Shown here piece after piece: positions 11,980 through 23,622 of a DNA stretch of 64,000 nt. Position 1 is the stretch's first letter; every line of letters starts with the position of its first letter. Under the pieces are notes generated by a model. That model searched no databases, was not told where the DNA came from, and worked only from the letters and a program-made list of their open reading frames with translations. Source of the stretch: Taxillus chinensis (Eukaryota; Streptophyta; Magnoliopsida; Santalales; Loranthaceae); the NCBI GenBank assembly GCA_023512835.1, contig CM042087.1:8472550-8536549 (forward strand), in the 5' to 3' direction. The translations under genes were made by a program, and so were the position numbers.

Positions 11980-12348
11980 TGTCACGCCCCCGAATTCCAA
12001 GAAAACCCGGAACTAGGAACATGACTTCCCCTTGCCTGTACCCGAAAGGTCAAGGGGTTGGTGACTAGCACCAATAGAGACTACACCGCGGGTGCTATCT
12101 CAAATATGTAACCCTATACAGTCATACATCAAGGGTAATCCTGTACTTTCCCATACATCATCACGCATATGATAAGTCAAACACTCATACAGACATTATA
12201 TCACAAATAGTATGCAAATACAACTGTCCACGGACCCATGTCCGGGATACAACACATAATAAAATACAAAATACAGTACTATATCATACATCAGAGTAGT
12301 GGGCACGTCCTCCTGGAAGAAAGTCCTCCACTAGTCTTGGGTCACACT
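11980..12348 (-). mobile_element. LTR-A copy 1, terminal fragment
   Basis: Starts TGTCACGCCCCCG like the other three LTR-A copies and stops after GGGTCACAC, where Copia integrase-region sequence begins. The orientation is inferred from copy 3, whose primer binding site lies on the minus strand. Confidence 0.8.
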
Positions 12349-14400
12349 GAGTCCGAATCATCCATAGCATCATCCATATAATTTCTTTGTGCTTCGCTGA
12401 TGCCACGTGGTTGGTCAGAATGTGTATCAGGAACATTCATAAACTTCGAGTAATCGATGTTGCTGTTCGGGACCTGTACATTAGAACTTGAAGAAGTAAC
12501 TTTTGACCAATCAAGATTAGTTTCATCAAAGGTCACATGGATAGATTCTTCAACTTTAAAAAGTTTTCTATTGAACACCCGATAAGCCTTGCTATGTAAT
12601 GAGTACCCGACAAAAATCCCATCATCAGATCTTGGTTCAAATTTATTTCGGGTTTCTTTGCCATTTATCAATATATAGCAAGTACACCCAAAAGCTCTGA
12701 AATGTGAAATTGAAGGCTTTCGTCCTCTCCACATCTCATAGGGTGTTTTCATGGTAGATTTATTTATTAGAGTTCTGTTCTGAACATAGCAGGCAGTGGA
12801 CACAGCTTCAGCCCATAGACTGAGAGGAAGCGTTGCCCTTGCTAACATAGATCTGCCAGCCTCGACTAAAGTACGATTCTTGCGCTCAGCTACCCCATTC
12901 TGTTGTGGAGTTCTGGGCGCAAAGAAGTCATGCTAAATGCCTTGTTCAGAACAATATGATCTCATATCTGAAAAATCAAATTCTGTACCATGATCACTCC
13001 TGATGCATTTTATGCTCAGTCCTTGTGAGTTGCTTATCCAGTTGAAAATATCTACAAGATGCTCAAAAGTTTGATCCTTTGATTTCAGGAACATCACCCA
13101 TGTGTATTTGGTGAAATCATCGATAACCACAAGGGTATATCTCGCACCTGACCAGGGAAGGAAGCAAAATAGGACCACAGAGGTCCATATGAAGAAGTTG
13201 TAGAGGAGCAGATTATTGAATTAACCGATTTGCTCTTAAAGCTATGTTTGGTCTGTTTGCCGAGTTGGCATTCTCGACGAGAGTGTCTCCTGGAGTATTT
13301 GAGTTTAGGTAGACCAGTGACAAGATCAAGTGATGCTAACTTAGACAGTGTCTTAAAGTTTAAATGTGCGCATCGCTTGTGCCATAACCAACTATCTTCA
13401 TCTGAAGCTTTAGTGAGGAAGCATATAAGGTCAGAAGAATTATTTCTTAAGACCACTGAGTATATGTCCTCATCTCTTGATCGGGATAACTTTACATCTC
13501 CGGATAAGTTTTCCCTTACTGTACAGGTGTTGGACATAAAGGAAACAGTAAATCCTTTGTCACATAAATTACTGACACTTAGCAAATTATGCTTCAAACC
13601 TTCAACTAGTGCAACTCTAGTGATTGATACACAGCCGTTGGTTAAAGTGCCATACCCGACAGTCTTACCTTTGCTGTTGTCACCATATGAAACGGATGGA
13701 CCTTGTTTTTCATTAACTTCTACAAGAAGAGTTTGATCACCCGTCATATGTTTGGAGCATCCACTATCGAGGATCCACTTGCTTTGATTGATCTTTAACT
13801 TCAAGTGATCCGGCAGTGCATTCTAGAGATGCTCCTGAAAGACAACAGTTTACACTTTTGGTGCCCAAACTTGTTTCGGGCGGTTAGAAAGAACAGCAGT
13901 AATGTCAATAGTTCCGGATTTGACTTTGCTAGGACTTTTAGCTCTCCAAATTGACTTTAACTTGTTAGTTTCAGCTGCTTCTTTTATTTGGGTTATCTTG
14001 GGAGAGACACTCTTTTATTGAACTGATCTTTATTGGAACGAATTTGATTACAAAGCCAGTTATCAGATAAACTCCAACATTCATAGTGATAATGACCTAT
14101 TTCCCTACAGATGGAACAGACACTATAATGCGGAGTACAAACAGGGGATACAGATCTCTTAGATTTTACAGACTTTCTACTCTGTTCCCTGTGGCCTAAT
14201 CCATTGCGTTTGGGTGACGCGCTCTTGGCCCTAGATGCGTCAACCTTAGCCTTTCCTTTCTTTTTGGGTGCTACAGTTTTGGATTTAACTCAGCGGGCCT
14301 TCCCTTCATCATTAGTTACGGGTGTTACTGCTTCGGGAAGTGCAGTAACAGCCTCAACTCCACAGTCATAAACTATGGTGCCACCTGAAATGAAACCATC
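12349..14400 (-). pseudogene. Sirevirus-like Copia protease/integrase region (5' half, minus strand)
   Basis: Read from 14400 downward, the order is a second zinc knuckle (CSICREIGHYHYEC near 14075-14135), a Copia aspartic protease with DSG in ILDSGCSKHMTGD, a GAG-pre-integrase domain with the WHKRCAHLN motif, and the integrase core with VVIDDFTKYTWVMF and IRSDHGTEF. The integrase C-terminal part follows (FRAFGCTCYILINGK to about 12350). An in-frame stop near 12932 and others upstream break the frame. The reading frame stops at 12349 against LTR-A sequence, so reverse transcriptase is missing from this copy. It continues upstream, across the inserted gypsy element, into the gag at 21885-23543. 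Confidence 0.85.
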
Positions 14401-14688
14401 GTAGGTGGTCATCTATATTCAATGGATTACCACCAGAAGCTTCGTCCTCAATATTTGACATTATATCTGCAAAAAGATGTTAGAAAACAAATTTACCTCA
14501 CAAATTCCTCACGTGTTTCTCTCAAGATGTCACTCCACACTCGTGTTTCACTCAAATTTGGCTTTTCAGTTGCTGTTTGCCACTTCTTTTTGTTTTTCCA
14601 GTCTTGGATCCGCCTTGAGGTGCCTCAAAGAACCAAGCAATTTAGAATCAAAGCATTCACAATTTGCGGAATCAACACAACACTAGAT

Positions 14689-14719
<31 letters not shown>

Positions 14720-15869
14720 TAAAGTTGAAAAGAACTCTTCAGGAACCCAACTTGTAAGACAAATCAAAAAATTCCAAGAACGTAATAATGTGAAAGATCT
14801 TATAAAAACCCCAGCTTGAGATAAATCACAAAGAATAATGAGAATTTCTAATCAATAGAAACGAAATTATTGAATGACCACAAAATTAAAGTGGTAATAT
14901 AAGGACAAGATAAATTAATGGTGTGTTGAAAGGATGAAGATGATGAAGAGCTATAGAAAATTTTCAAAGCATGATAGATTAGCAAATTTAACTCATAGAA
15001 AATTGGATTCAAACAATGATGATCCGAGATGGAAAGAGAGAATTTGAAGAGTAACAATTTTTATCACAAAAAAAAAATCAAAGAACGAGAAGATGTGACC
15101 TGCGTTTAGATCCGAAGCTCTGATACCAAATGGTAAGAACCCAAGGGTTTTGAACCCACGAACCCACTACCAATTTGAAGATATGCTCACCCCAAGAAGG
15201 CTAAACCAAGATCTATGATCCACTTGAACCCTTGAACACAAAAAGAAATCAAGGACCCGAAGTGTTGGATGACGCCACAAGGATGATCAAGCCTTGATAA
15301 GTCTTGTGGTTCTAGGAAGATTCCTAAGAGGATCCACTCTCTCACAAAGTGCAAAGATGCTACTTTATTTCCAATGACAATTCTTGAGTGCTACAAATGA
15401 AGTGTCTCAAGGTATTTATAGGAATCATAATGTCCAATACCATGTACTAGTATCCTAAAACCATGTGCTATGCTATTGTAACTCCCTAATTAGCATAAAT
15501 GCCACATTTGACCACTTATTTTCGTAGAATAAAATCCCATGAAATAAGAAAAACACTTAGAGCCAAAAAGGTATATTTTTAGGCCCAAATGAGACCTCCC
15601 ATGTGTAGTCCTTGGTCCAAACTCTTCAATTGCTGGACTCTAGGCCCAAAACATGCTCAATATCTCCATTTGCAGCCCTTATGTAGTTAGTGACGTTTTC
15701 AACATGTTTGTCCTCCATTGATTCAATTGCTAATTGCTTTGTCCAAGACTCTTGCACTAGCACTTGTAAAGCTTCCTTAATTTGTTTGGTTTTTGCCCTT
15801 ATGACCGGTCCACTTGGAATTTGGAGAGGATCATTAGAATTGGAGGACACACCTTCGTGATTTGTATCA
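14401..15869 (-). repeat. Left direct repeat of the permuted gypsy (pol end, LTR, leader, gag start)
   Basis: Matches 20417-21884 with few differences. It contains the LTR at 15131-15601 (471 bp, one end inferred) and a primer site TGGTATCAGAGC read from 15128 down to 15117. The leader has a T-rich stretch at 14690-14720 that is a few bases longer than in the other copy. Confidence 0.85.
15131..15601 (-). repeat. Gypsy LTR, left copy
   Basis: The 15131 end is fixed by the adjacent primer site. The 15601 end is inferred from a TG...CA rule and from equal length (471 bp) with the other copy. A CTATAAATACC box is present on the minus strand near 15418. Confidence 0.6.
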
Positions 15870-18655
15870 TTCCCTCGCTCCTCAAAATGATTCGTCCACG
15901 AATCATCACCGACATCAAAAGGTGATAAATCTGCAACATTGAAAGTAGCACTAACAGAATACTCACCTGGCAAGTCAATCTTGTAAGCATTATCATTTAT
16001 TCTTTCGAGAACTTGAAATGGACCGTCGCCTCTTGGAGCTAATTTTGATTTTCTTTGGGCTGGAAATCTTTCTTTTCTCATATGCACCCACACCCAGTCT
16101 CCAGGTTCAAAAAGAACACGCCGTCGTCCTTTGTTGGCTTTGCATGCATATTGCTCATTTTTCTTTTCAATTTGTTGTTTCACACGCTGATGAAGTTGTT
16201 GCACAATTTCAGCCTTCTTTTTTCCATCAATACTTTTTCTTTCATCAATAGGTAGTGGTAATAAATCCAAAGGAGTTAGTGGATTAAAACCATACACTAC
16301 TTCAAAAGGAGAATATTCAAGTAGACGAATGTACACTTCTATTATACGCAAATTCAATGAATGCCAAACATTCTTCCCAATTTTTCAAGTTCTTTTGAAT
16401 CACAATTCGGAGTAGTTGAGATAAGGTTCGTTGACAACTTCGGTTTGCCCATCAGTTTGTGGATGACAAGCGGTAGAAAATAACAATTTAGTTCCTAGTT
16501 TCCCCCACAAAACACGCCAAAAATGGCTCAAGAATTTTGTGTCCCGATCGAAACAATACTTTGAGGTACACCATGAAGTCTCACAATTTCTTTAAAGAAC
16601 AAATCAGCTATATACGTGGCATCATCGGTTTATGACATGCAATGAAATGTGCCATTTTAGAAAATCTATCAACAACCAGAAATATGGAATCCATTCCCCT
16701 TTTTGACCTAGGCAAACCTAAAACAAAGTCCATGGATATATCAACCCAAGGTTCATTAGGCACAGGTAAAGGAGTATACAAACCATGTGGTAAAATTCTA
16801 GATTTAGCCTTTTTACAAGATATACATTTAGCACAAATTCTTTCCACATCCCGCTTCATTTTAGGCCAAAAGAAATGTTCATGCAAAACATCTAATGTCT
16901 TTTTCACACCAAAGTGTCCCATTAGGCCTCCCCCATGTGCTTCTCTCACTAGCAATTCACGTAATGAACATTAAGGTACACACAATCTATTTTCTTTGAA
17001 CAAGTACCCTTCAACCCTATAAAATTTATCAAATGCTTTCTTTTTCGCAAGCAAGGAAAAATTCAGCAAAATCAATATCATTGGCATATAAGTCCTTGAT
17101 ATATTCAAAGCCAAGTAATCTAGTATTAAGAGAAGAAAGAAGAGTATACCTTCTGGACAAGGCATCAAGAACCACATTCTCTTTACCTTGTTTGTATTTG
17201 ATGACATATGGGAATGTCTCGATAAATTCAAGCCACCTTGCATGTCTCTTGTTTAGCTTACCCTGACCTTTAATATGCTTCAAAGATTGGTGATCAGTGT
17301 GAATGACAAACTGTTTTGGCCAAAGGTAATGTTGCCAATTTTCCAATGCTCTTTTAAGGGCATAAAGCTCTTTGTCATAGGTTGGATAATTCAAAGCCGC
17401 TCCATTTAGTTTTTCACTAAAATAGGCAATTGGTTTTCCTTCCTGCATTAAAACAGCTCCTATCCCAACTCCAGATGCCTCACATTCAATCTCAAAAGTT
17501 TTGTTAAAGTCAGGTAATGATAAAACTGGTGCGAGAACACAATTTATTTTTGAGTTCAATGAATGCATCATCTTGGGCATCATTCCATTTAAAACCAACA
17601 AACTTTTTAATGACCTCAGGTGAGTGGTGCAGCTAGTGTACTAAAACCCTTCACAAAACGCCTATAAAAGCTAGCCAAACCATGAAAGCTTCTTACCTCG
17701 ATCACGCTTTTAGGGGTTGGCCATTCTTTTATTGCCCTTACCTTCTCCTCATCAACCTCTATTCCTTTAGCACTCCCCACAAAACCAAGGAAAACAATTT
17801 TATCCATGCAAAAGTCACACTTCTTCAGATTGGCAAATAATTTTTCTTTCCTCAAAACATCAAGTACACAATGCAAATGATTCAAATGTTCTTCCAAATT
17901 CTTGCTATAAACAAGAATATCATCAAAATAAACCACAACAAATTTTCCAATAAATGCTCGTAAAACATGGTTCATTAGTCTCATGAATGTGCTAGGTGCA
18001 TTAGTTAACCCAAATGGCATAACTAACCATTCATACAATCCATGTTTAGTTTTGAAAGCAGATTTTCCACTCATCCCCTTCTCTCATTCTAATTTGATGG
18101 TAGCCGGATTTCAAATCAATCTTAGAAAAGATAATAGAACCATGCAATTCATCAAGCATATCATCTAATCGAGGAATAGGATGGCGATATCTTACCGTGA
18201 TATTGTTGACAGCTCGACAATCAATGCACATCATCCATGTTCCATCTTTCTTGGGTACCAAAATTACCGGTACTTGCACAAGGGCTCAAACTTTCTCTAA
18301 CATAACCCTTAGCCATAAGCTCCCCTACTTGTCGTTGAAGCTCTTTTGTTTCTTCAGGATTGCTTCTATAGGCCGGTCGATTAGGAATTGTGGCACCAGG
18401 AATGAAATCAATCTGATGTTCAATTCCTCTAATAGGTGGTAAACCTGGTGGAATATCTTCAAGGAACACGTCATCAAATTCCTGCAACAAAGAACTAACA
18501 ACACTTGGGAAAGAAGAGTTAATGTCATTAGTAGTCACAAACGACTCCTTGTAAACAAGGAGAAGTAGGTGCTTTTCAAAAAGATAAGCACTCTTCACTT
18601 CACTTTCCTTTGCATAAAAACCTTGTTTTTCCTTTTCTTTTCTCTCATCACTCAA
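15626..18655 (-). pseudogene. Ty3/gypsy pol: RT, RNase H, integrase, frameshifted
   Basis: Read from 18655 downward: an RT finger region ([19 protein letters not shown]), the RT catalytic motif [12 protein letters not shown] near 17940, and the RNase H region ([20 protein letters not shown], then [15 protein letters not shown]). The integrase zinc finger ([10 protein letters not shown]...CAKCISC) and the first integrase aspartate (DFVLGLP) lie at 16608-16955, and the integrase C-terminal part (FEPGDWVWVHMRKERFPAQR) at 15626-16357. The frame shifts near 18250, 18065, 17600, 17000 and 16500, so no full Pol can be made. RNase H has ECEASG where ECDASG is typical. I see no canonical chromodomain in the tail, so the lineage within gypsy stays open. 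Confidence 0.87.
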
Positions 18656-20477
18656 TGTCTCTCTTTATTTCTTTTTTTGAACTTCTTTCTTTTTCCGTCT
18701 CTTTCTTTTTAGAAGTTTCTCCCTCTTTTTTCTCACTTCCCATATCATTCTTTTTTTTATCTCTCATTTTGTTTTCATCTCTCTCTTTTTTCATCCTGAG
18801 TTGATCCTCATACACTTGTTTTGGAGTCAAAGGTACAAGGGTCACAGGCCTATTATTCATTACAAAGGAGTATCTATTTGTAAACCCATCCCTCTTAATT
18901 TTTCTATCAAACTCCCATGGCCTTCCTAATAGCATATGTGCAGCATGCATAGGGACAACATCACACAATCTGCAGTCTTCATATTTACCAATTGAAAACG
19001 AGACAAGGACTTGCTTATCAACTTTAATTTCCCCACACTCATTCAACCATTGTAGCTTGTATGGTTTAGGGTGTCGAGTGGTAGGCAAGTTCAATTTCTC
19101 AACCATCGTAGTACTTGCAACATTTGTCACACTCCCTCCATCAATGATCAAAGTGCATACCTTATTGTGAATGAGGCATCGGGTATGGAAAATGTTTTCC
19201 CGTTGCTCATTCATCTCATTTTCCTTCACTTGGCAATTCAAAGCTCTACGAACCACAAGGCAGTCTCCTTCCACGGCATATTCAACCCCATCATCACTAC
19301 CTTCTCCAAGTGAGGGCATAGATTCATTATCACCTTCACTATCGGTTATAACTTCATTATTTTTGAGAATCATAACTCTCTTGTTAGGACACTGGGAAGC
19401 TATATGACCTGTACCCAAACACTTGAAGCATTTTATATCTCTATTTTTGGGAGTTTGGGAATCATATTTACCTCCTCTCTTTGATGTAGCTTCTTCTTTG
19501 CTTTTAGTTGTGTCCTTCTGGATAGATCTTTCTCCTTTCTTCCACATAGGTTTTGTTGAAGAAGTTGACCCATAATAAAATTTTGAAGCACCTTTACGCT
19601 TGAGTTGCCTTTCCACTTTAATTGCCATATACACCATGTCTTCTAGCTCCACATAATGTTGCAATTCCACTATGTCAGCAATGTCTTTGTGAAGCCCATT
19701 TAGGAAACGAGCCATCGTAGCCTCTCTATCTTCTTGTATATTAGCTCTAATCATAGCTAGCTCCATTTCTTTATGGTATTCTTCTACACCCCTAGAGCCT
19801 TGTGTAAGGGTCTGCAATTTTTGATAAAGCTCCTTATAGTAATGGTGAGGAATAAACCTCCTCCTCATTAGAGTTTTCATTTCCCTCCAGGTTGTTATAG
19901 GCCCCTCACCATTATTTCTCCTATTAATGCCCAATTTATCCCACCACACAATTGCATAATCAGTGAATTCAATGGCTGCTAACTTTACTTTTTTTCCCTC
20001 AGAAAAATTATGACACTCAAAAATCATTTCCATCTTCTTCTCCCATTCCATATATGCTTCGAGATCACTTCTACCTTGGAAAGGTGGTATTTTCATTTTG
20101 ATGCTCCCTAGGTTTCCATCCACTCTATTCCCATCCCTTGGAATATTTCTACCATATCCCCTCTCATGCCTCCTATCTCCTCTATGCCTATTCCTATTTC
20201 TCCCTACTTCATATTCAAAATCTTCCTCCCCGTCATCACTAACCTCATTATTCTCATTTTCAAATTCTTCCATGGAAGCTTCCCTTCGCCTATTTTGCCT
20301 TCTAGGATTTGGTTGACCACTTTGTAGGTTTGCAATTCTTTCATCTTGCCTATCTATCCTATCCCTTATTTCTCCAAAAACAACATTCATACGTGCAAAA
20401 TGTTGTTGCATTGTTCGTAGGTGGTCATCTATATTCAATGGATTACCACCAGAAGCTTCGTCCTCAATATTTGACAT
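18648..20477 (-). CDS. Ty3/gypsy Gag-protease polyprotein (609 aa)
   Basis: The longest intact TE frame in the window. It has a charged N-terminus and a retrotransposon gag domain at residues of about 130-300 (motifs FQGRSDLEAYMEWEKKMEMI and AAIEFTDYAIVWWDKL). A CCHC zinc knuckle, CFKCLGTGHIASQC, lies near residue 350. An aspartic protease region follows near 450, with LIIDGGSVTNVAS in place of the usual D-S/T-G, so the active-site triplet is DGG. The tail is lysine/glutamate-rich and ends at 18648. RT coding continues in another frame overlapping by a few bases, which looks like a frameshift mutation rather than a programmed one, although I cannot exclude the latter. Confidence 0.85.
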   Translation of the reverse strand: MSNIEDEASGGNPLNIDDHLRTMQQHFARMNVVFGEIRDRIDRQDERIANLQSGQPNPRRQNRRREASMEEFENENNEVSDDGEEDFEYEVGRNRNRHRGDRRHERGYGRNIPRDGNRVDGNLGSIKMKIPPFQGRSDLEAYMEWEKKMEMIFECHNFSEGKKVKLAAIEFTDYAIVWWDKLGINRRNNGEGPITTWREMKTLMRRRFIPHHYYKELYQKLQTLTQGSRGVEEYHKEMELAMIRANIQEDREATMARFLNGLHKDIADIVELQHYVELEDMVYMAIKVERQLKRKGASKFYYGSTSSTKPMWKKGERSIQKDTTKSKEEATSKRGGKYDSQTPKNRDIKCFKCLGTGHIASQCPNKRVMILKNNEVITDSEGDNESMPSLGEGSDDGVEYAVEGDCLVVRRALNCQVKENEMNEQRENIFHTRCLIHNKVCTLIIDGGSVTNVASTTMVEKLNLPTTRHPKPYKLQWLNECGEIKVDKQVLVSFSIGKYEDCRLCDVVPMHAAHMLLGRPWEFDRKIKRDGFTNRYSFVMNNRPVTLVPLTPKQVYEDQLRMKKERDENKMRDKKKNDMGSEKKEGETSKKKETEKERSSKKEIKRDIE

Positions 20478-21884
20478 TATATCTGCAAAAAGATGTTAGA
20501 AAACAAATTTACCTCACAAATTCCTCACGTGTTTCTCTCAAGATGTCACTCCACACTCGTGTTTCACTCAAATTTGGCTTTTCGATTCTTTGTTTGCCAC
20601 TCCTTTTTGTTTTTCCAGTCTTGGATCCGCCTTGAGGTGCCTCAAAGAACCAAGCAATTTAGAATCAAAGCATTCACAATTTGCAGAATCAACACAACAC
20701 TAGATTTTTTTTCTTTTTTTCTTTTTTTTTTGTAAAGTTGAAAAGAACTCTTCAGGAACCCAACTTGTAAGACAAATCAAAAAATTCCAAGAACGTAATA
20801 ATGTGAAAGATCTTATAAAAACCCCAGCTTGAGATAAATCACAAAGAATAATGAGAATTTCTAATCAATAGAAACGAAATTATTGAATGACCACAAAATT
20901 AAAGTGGTAATATAAGGACAAGATAAATTAATGGTGTGTTGAAAGGATGAAGATGATGAAGAGCTATAGAAAATTTTCAAAGCATGATAGATTAGCAAAT
21001 TTAACTCATAGAAAATTGGATTCAAACAATGATGATCCGAGATGGAAAGAGAGAATTTGAAGAGTAACAATTTTTATCACAAAAAAAAAAATCAAAGAAC
21101 GAGAAGATGTGACCTGCGTTTAGATCCGAAGCTCTGATACCAAATGGTAAGAACCCAAGGGTTTTGAACCCACGAACCCACTACCAATTTGAAGATATGC
21201 TCACCCCAAGAAGGCTAAACCAAGATCTATGATCCACTTGAACACTTGAACACAAAAAGAAATCAAGGACCCGAAGTGTTGGATGACACCACAAGGATGA
21301 TCAAGCCTTGATAAGTCTTGTGGTTCTAGGAAGATTCCTAAGAGGATCCACTCTCTCACAAAGTGCAAAGATGCTACTTTATTTCCAATGACAATTCTTG
21401 AGTGCTACAAATGAAGTGTCTCAAGGTATTTATAGGAATCATAATGTCCAATACCATGTACTAGTATCCTAAAACCATGTGCTATGCTATTGTAACTCCC
21501 TAATTAGCATAAATGCCACATTTGACCACTTATTTTCGTAAAATAAAATCCCATGAAATAAGAAAAACACTTAGAGCCAAAAAGGTATATTTTTAGGCCC
21601 AAATGAGACCTCCCATGTGTAGTCCTTGGTCCAAACTCTTCAATTGCTGGACTCTAGGCCCAAAACATGCTCAATATCTCCATTTGCAGCCCTTATGTAG
21701 TTAGTGACGTTTTCAACATGTTTGTCCTCCATTGATCCAATTGCTAATTGCTTTGTCCAAGACTCTTGCACTAGCACTTGTAAAGCTTCCTTAATTTGTT
21801 TGGTTTTTGCCCTTATGACCGGTCCACTTGGAATTTGGAGAGGATCATTAGAATTGGAGGACACACCTTCGTGATTTGTATCAA
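20417..21884 (-). repeat. Right direct repeat of the permuted gypsy (pol end, LTR, leader, gag start)
   Basis: Contains the LTR at 21145-21615 (471 bp), the primer site on the minus strand at 21131-21142, a leader of about 650 bp and the gag start at 20477. Upstream of the LTR are the last 80 codons of a second pol, fused to Copia gag at 21885. Confidence 0.85.
21145..21615 (-). repeat. Gypsy LTR, right copy
   Basis: Nearly identical to 15131-15601, with only a handful of substitutions seen by eye, which implies recent activity. Its upstream neighbour is a second pol tail rather than host DNA. Confidence 0.6.
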
Positions 21885-23543
21885 ATGGTTTAGACGTACT
21901 AACAGGATATAAGTTGGTTAGTTTTGGAGTGAAATCCGGAGGACACTCAGTAGCTTGAGCATTGGAGGTTGATGATTCTGAGCCTAGGCCAGGTTTGACT
22001 CGAACATTATCCGGATCAGTTCTAAATGAAGAGGCTATTTCCCCGGATTTAAGCCACTTGCGATTTATTTTCTTTTCCTGTTCTAGTTCATTCTCGAGTC
22101 TTTTTACAATAACTTTTAGGCCTGAGAGATTGGTGTTTAGCAGATGATTTTCAGCCCTTAGATCGTGATACCAAGCTTCTTTTCCTCTGAAGTCAGCTAT
22201 GTCTTTTTCAAGTCTAGTAATAGTAAATTCAAGACGTTTATTCTGACTTTCCATATCTTTGTACATTTGAGTAATTATTAGTCTCTCATTCTTTTCATGA
22301 TCACGTTCGGTAATAAGAGATTCTATTTTACTCATGAGCCCAGGAGATAGAAGGTACCTCGGTATTTGCCATGAGGCAGACGTTCGGCTTAGGAGTTGGC
22401 TCATCATCCGAGGATTCCTCCTCTTCTTCCGAGCCACTGATGTACTTTGTCACGAACGCCTTCCTCTTGTTTTTGCTGTTGTCTGAGGTGGTACGTCGAG
22501 GAGTAACCTTGTCACTTTTCTCTGCCGTCTTAGATTTGGATCTGCATTCCTTGGCCCAGTGACCGGGTTTCCCACAATTAAAGCATTCTTGGGACCTCGA
22601 CTCCGATCGTTCCTTCCTTCTGGATGATGAGGAGCCTCTTCTGAATCCTTTTCTGCTTTTCCGAAGGAATCATTCAAAGGATTTAAAAAGAAGAGCTATT
22701 TCCTCGTCTGCGTCTGAGTCAGAATTCTCTGACTCATCCGTATCATCCTCTTGATGATTACTGGAGCATTCCATAGCTTTGAGGGCTACCCCTTTTTCTT
22801 TCCGAGCTATTTTCTCATCACGGTCGGTGTATCCGAATCGACCTCATGAGTCCGAAGCTCTCCGTATATTTCTTCAAGGGCGATGAACGGCCGGTTTTGT
22901 CAGCTTGCATCTGGAGCTGCTTGGCGTAGTAGCGATCCGGCAAGGATCGAAAGAACTTGTCATTGATTTAAGACTGAGTGTAGTGTTCATTGACAGTTTT
23001 TAGCTCTAGAATGAGCTTGCCGAATCTCCGATAGATACTCTCAAAGTTCTGTCTAAGAGCACATATCACGTTTTGCATCTGGGACTGACTTCCCTCATAG
23101 AGGATTGTCAGTTTATCCCAGATAGCTTTTGCTGACGTGCAGCCCTGGACGTCCGTGAAAGCCTCAGAATCCAAAGACGATGTAACGTAAGCCAGAGCAT
23201 TTTCACTAGCGCACTGCCAGGCTCTTTTATCATTGGTAAGTTCGGCATCCGTCTTTGGCCTTCTAACTCCACGTTCTCCGATAGTCATCGGAATTGGAAT
23301 CTCCTGATGAAGACAGGGCCACATGAGATGGTCATGGCATACCATGAACATCTTTATGCGAGCTTTCCATTAGGAGAAAAGCTCAGGTGTGAATTTGGGT
23401 GGTTTTGTCAAAGTAAAACCAGAACTCCGTGGTTGAGCAGTGGAGGCAGCAGCAGGTTGAGGTGGGTTGACGTTTTCACTGCTGCTTCGATTCGGGATGG
23501 GCTCTTGTGCACCTCCGGAGTTAAGGCGAGTGTTGAATAGCAT
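21885..23543 (-). pseudogene. Sirevirus-like Copia Gag, interrupted
   Basis: An ATG at 23543 (minus) opens a leader peptide that stops near 23370. The gag continues as a UBN2-type domain (AYVTSSLDSEAFTDVQGC, then KAIWDKLTILYEGSQ) at 22968-23300, an acidic stretch, and a zinc knuckle CFNCGKPGHWAKEC near 22540-22600. A long coiled coil follows (residues such as MESQNKRLEFTITRLEKDI) at about 22100-22400. A gag with a long coiled coil is typical of Sireviruses. The frame runs into the gypsy pol tail at 21884. Several stops and frameshifts are present. Confidence 0.8.
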
Positions 23544-23605
23544 ACTGCTTTCTTCGGCTATTACTGGGAGTGAAAGAGTGGGATCTCTACTTAAAACAAA
23601 TAGAA

Positions 23606-23620
23606 CTCACTCTGATACCA
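23606..23620 (-). promoter_or_regulatory. Copia primer binding site
   Basis: TGGTATCAGAGTGAG on the minus strand lies two bases from the LTR edge. It matches the 3' end complement of initiator methionine tRNA. Confidence 0.85.
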
Positions 23621-23622
23621 CT

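Larger units (their letters stand above)
10029..12348. repeat. Left copy of a 2.3-kb direct duplication
   Basis: The stretch covering the end of the solo LTR, the spacer, TRIM copy 2 and the first 369 bp of an LTR-A element recurs at 37387-39595 in the same orientation with only scattered differences. One deletion of about 110 bp is present in the right copy near 39414. Left of 10029 this copy continues into the rest of the solo LTR; right of 12348 it stops abruptly at Copia sequence. Confidence 0.85.
14401..21884 (-). mobile_element. Ty3/gypsy element in permuted, overlapping form inside Copia
   Basis: On the minus strand the order is end of pol (80 codons), LTR, leader, complete gag-pol, LTR, leader, start of gag (about 20 codons). 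Both outer edges lie in internal sequence rather than at LTR ends: 21884 is in the pol tail and 14401 is in the gag start. As a result, 14401-15869 and 20417-21884 are nearly identical direct repeats. The Copia gag reading runs up to one edge and resumes after the other, so the whole block is an insertion in Copia. Confidence 0.8.

Noticed and set aside
11138..12068. Plus-strand frames of 75-170 codons with Arg/Trp-rich text
   Set aside because: They fall on TRIM copy 2. The same frames recur at 38497-39421 only because the DNA is duplicated.
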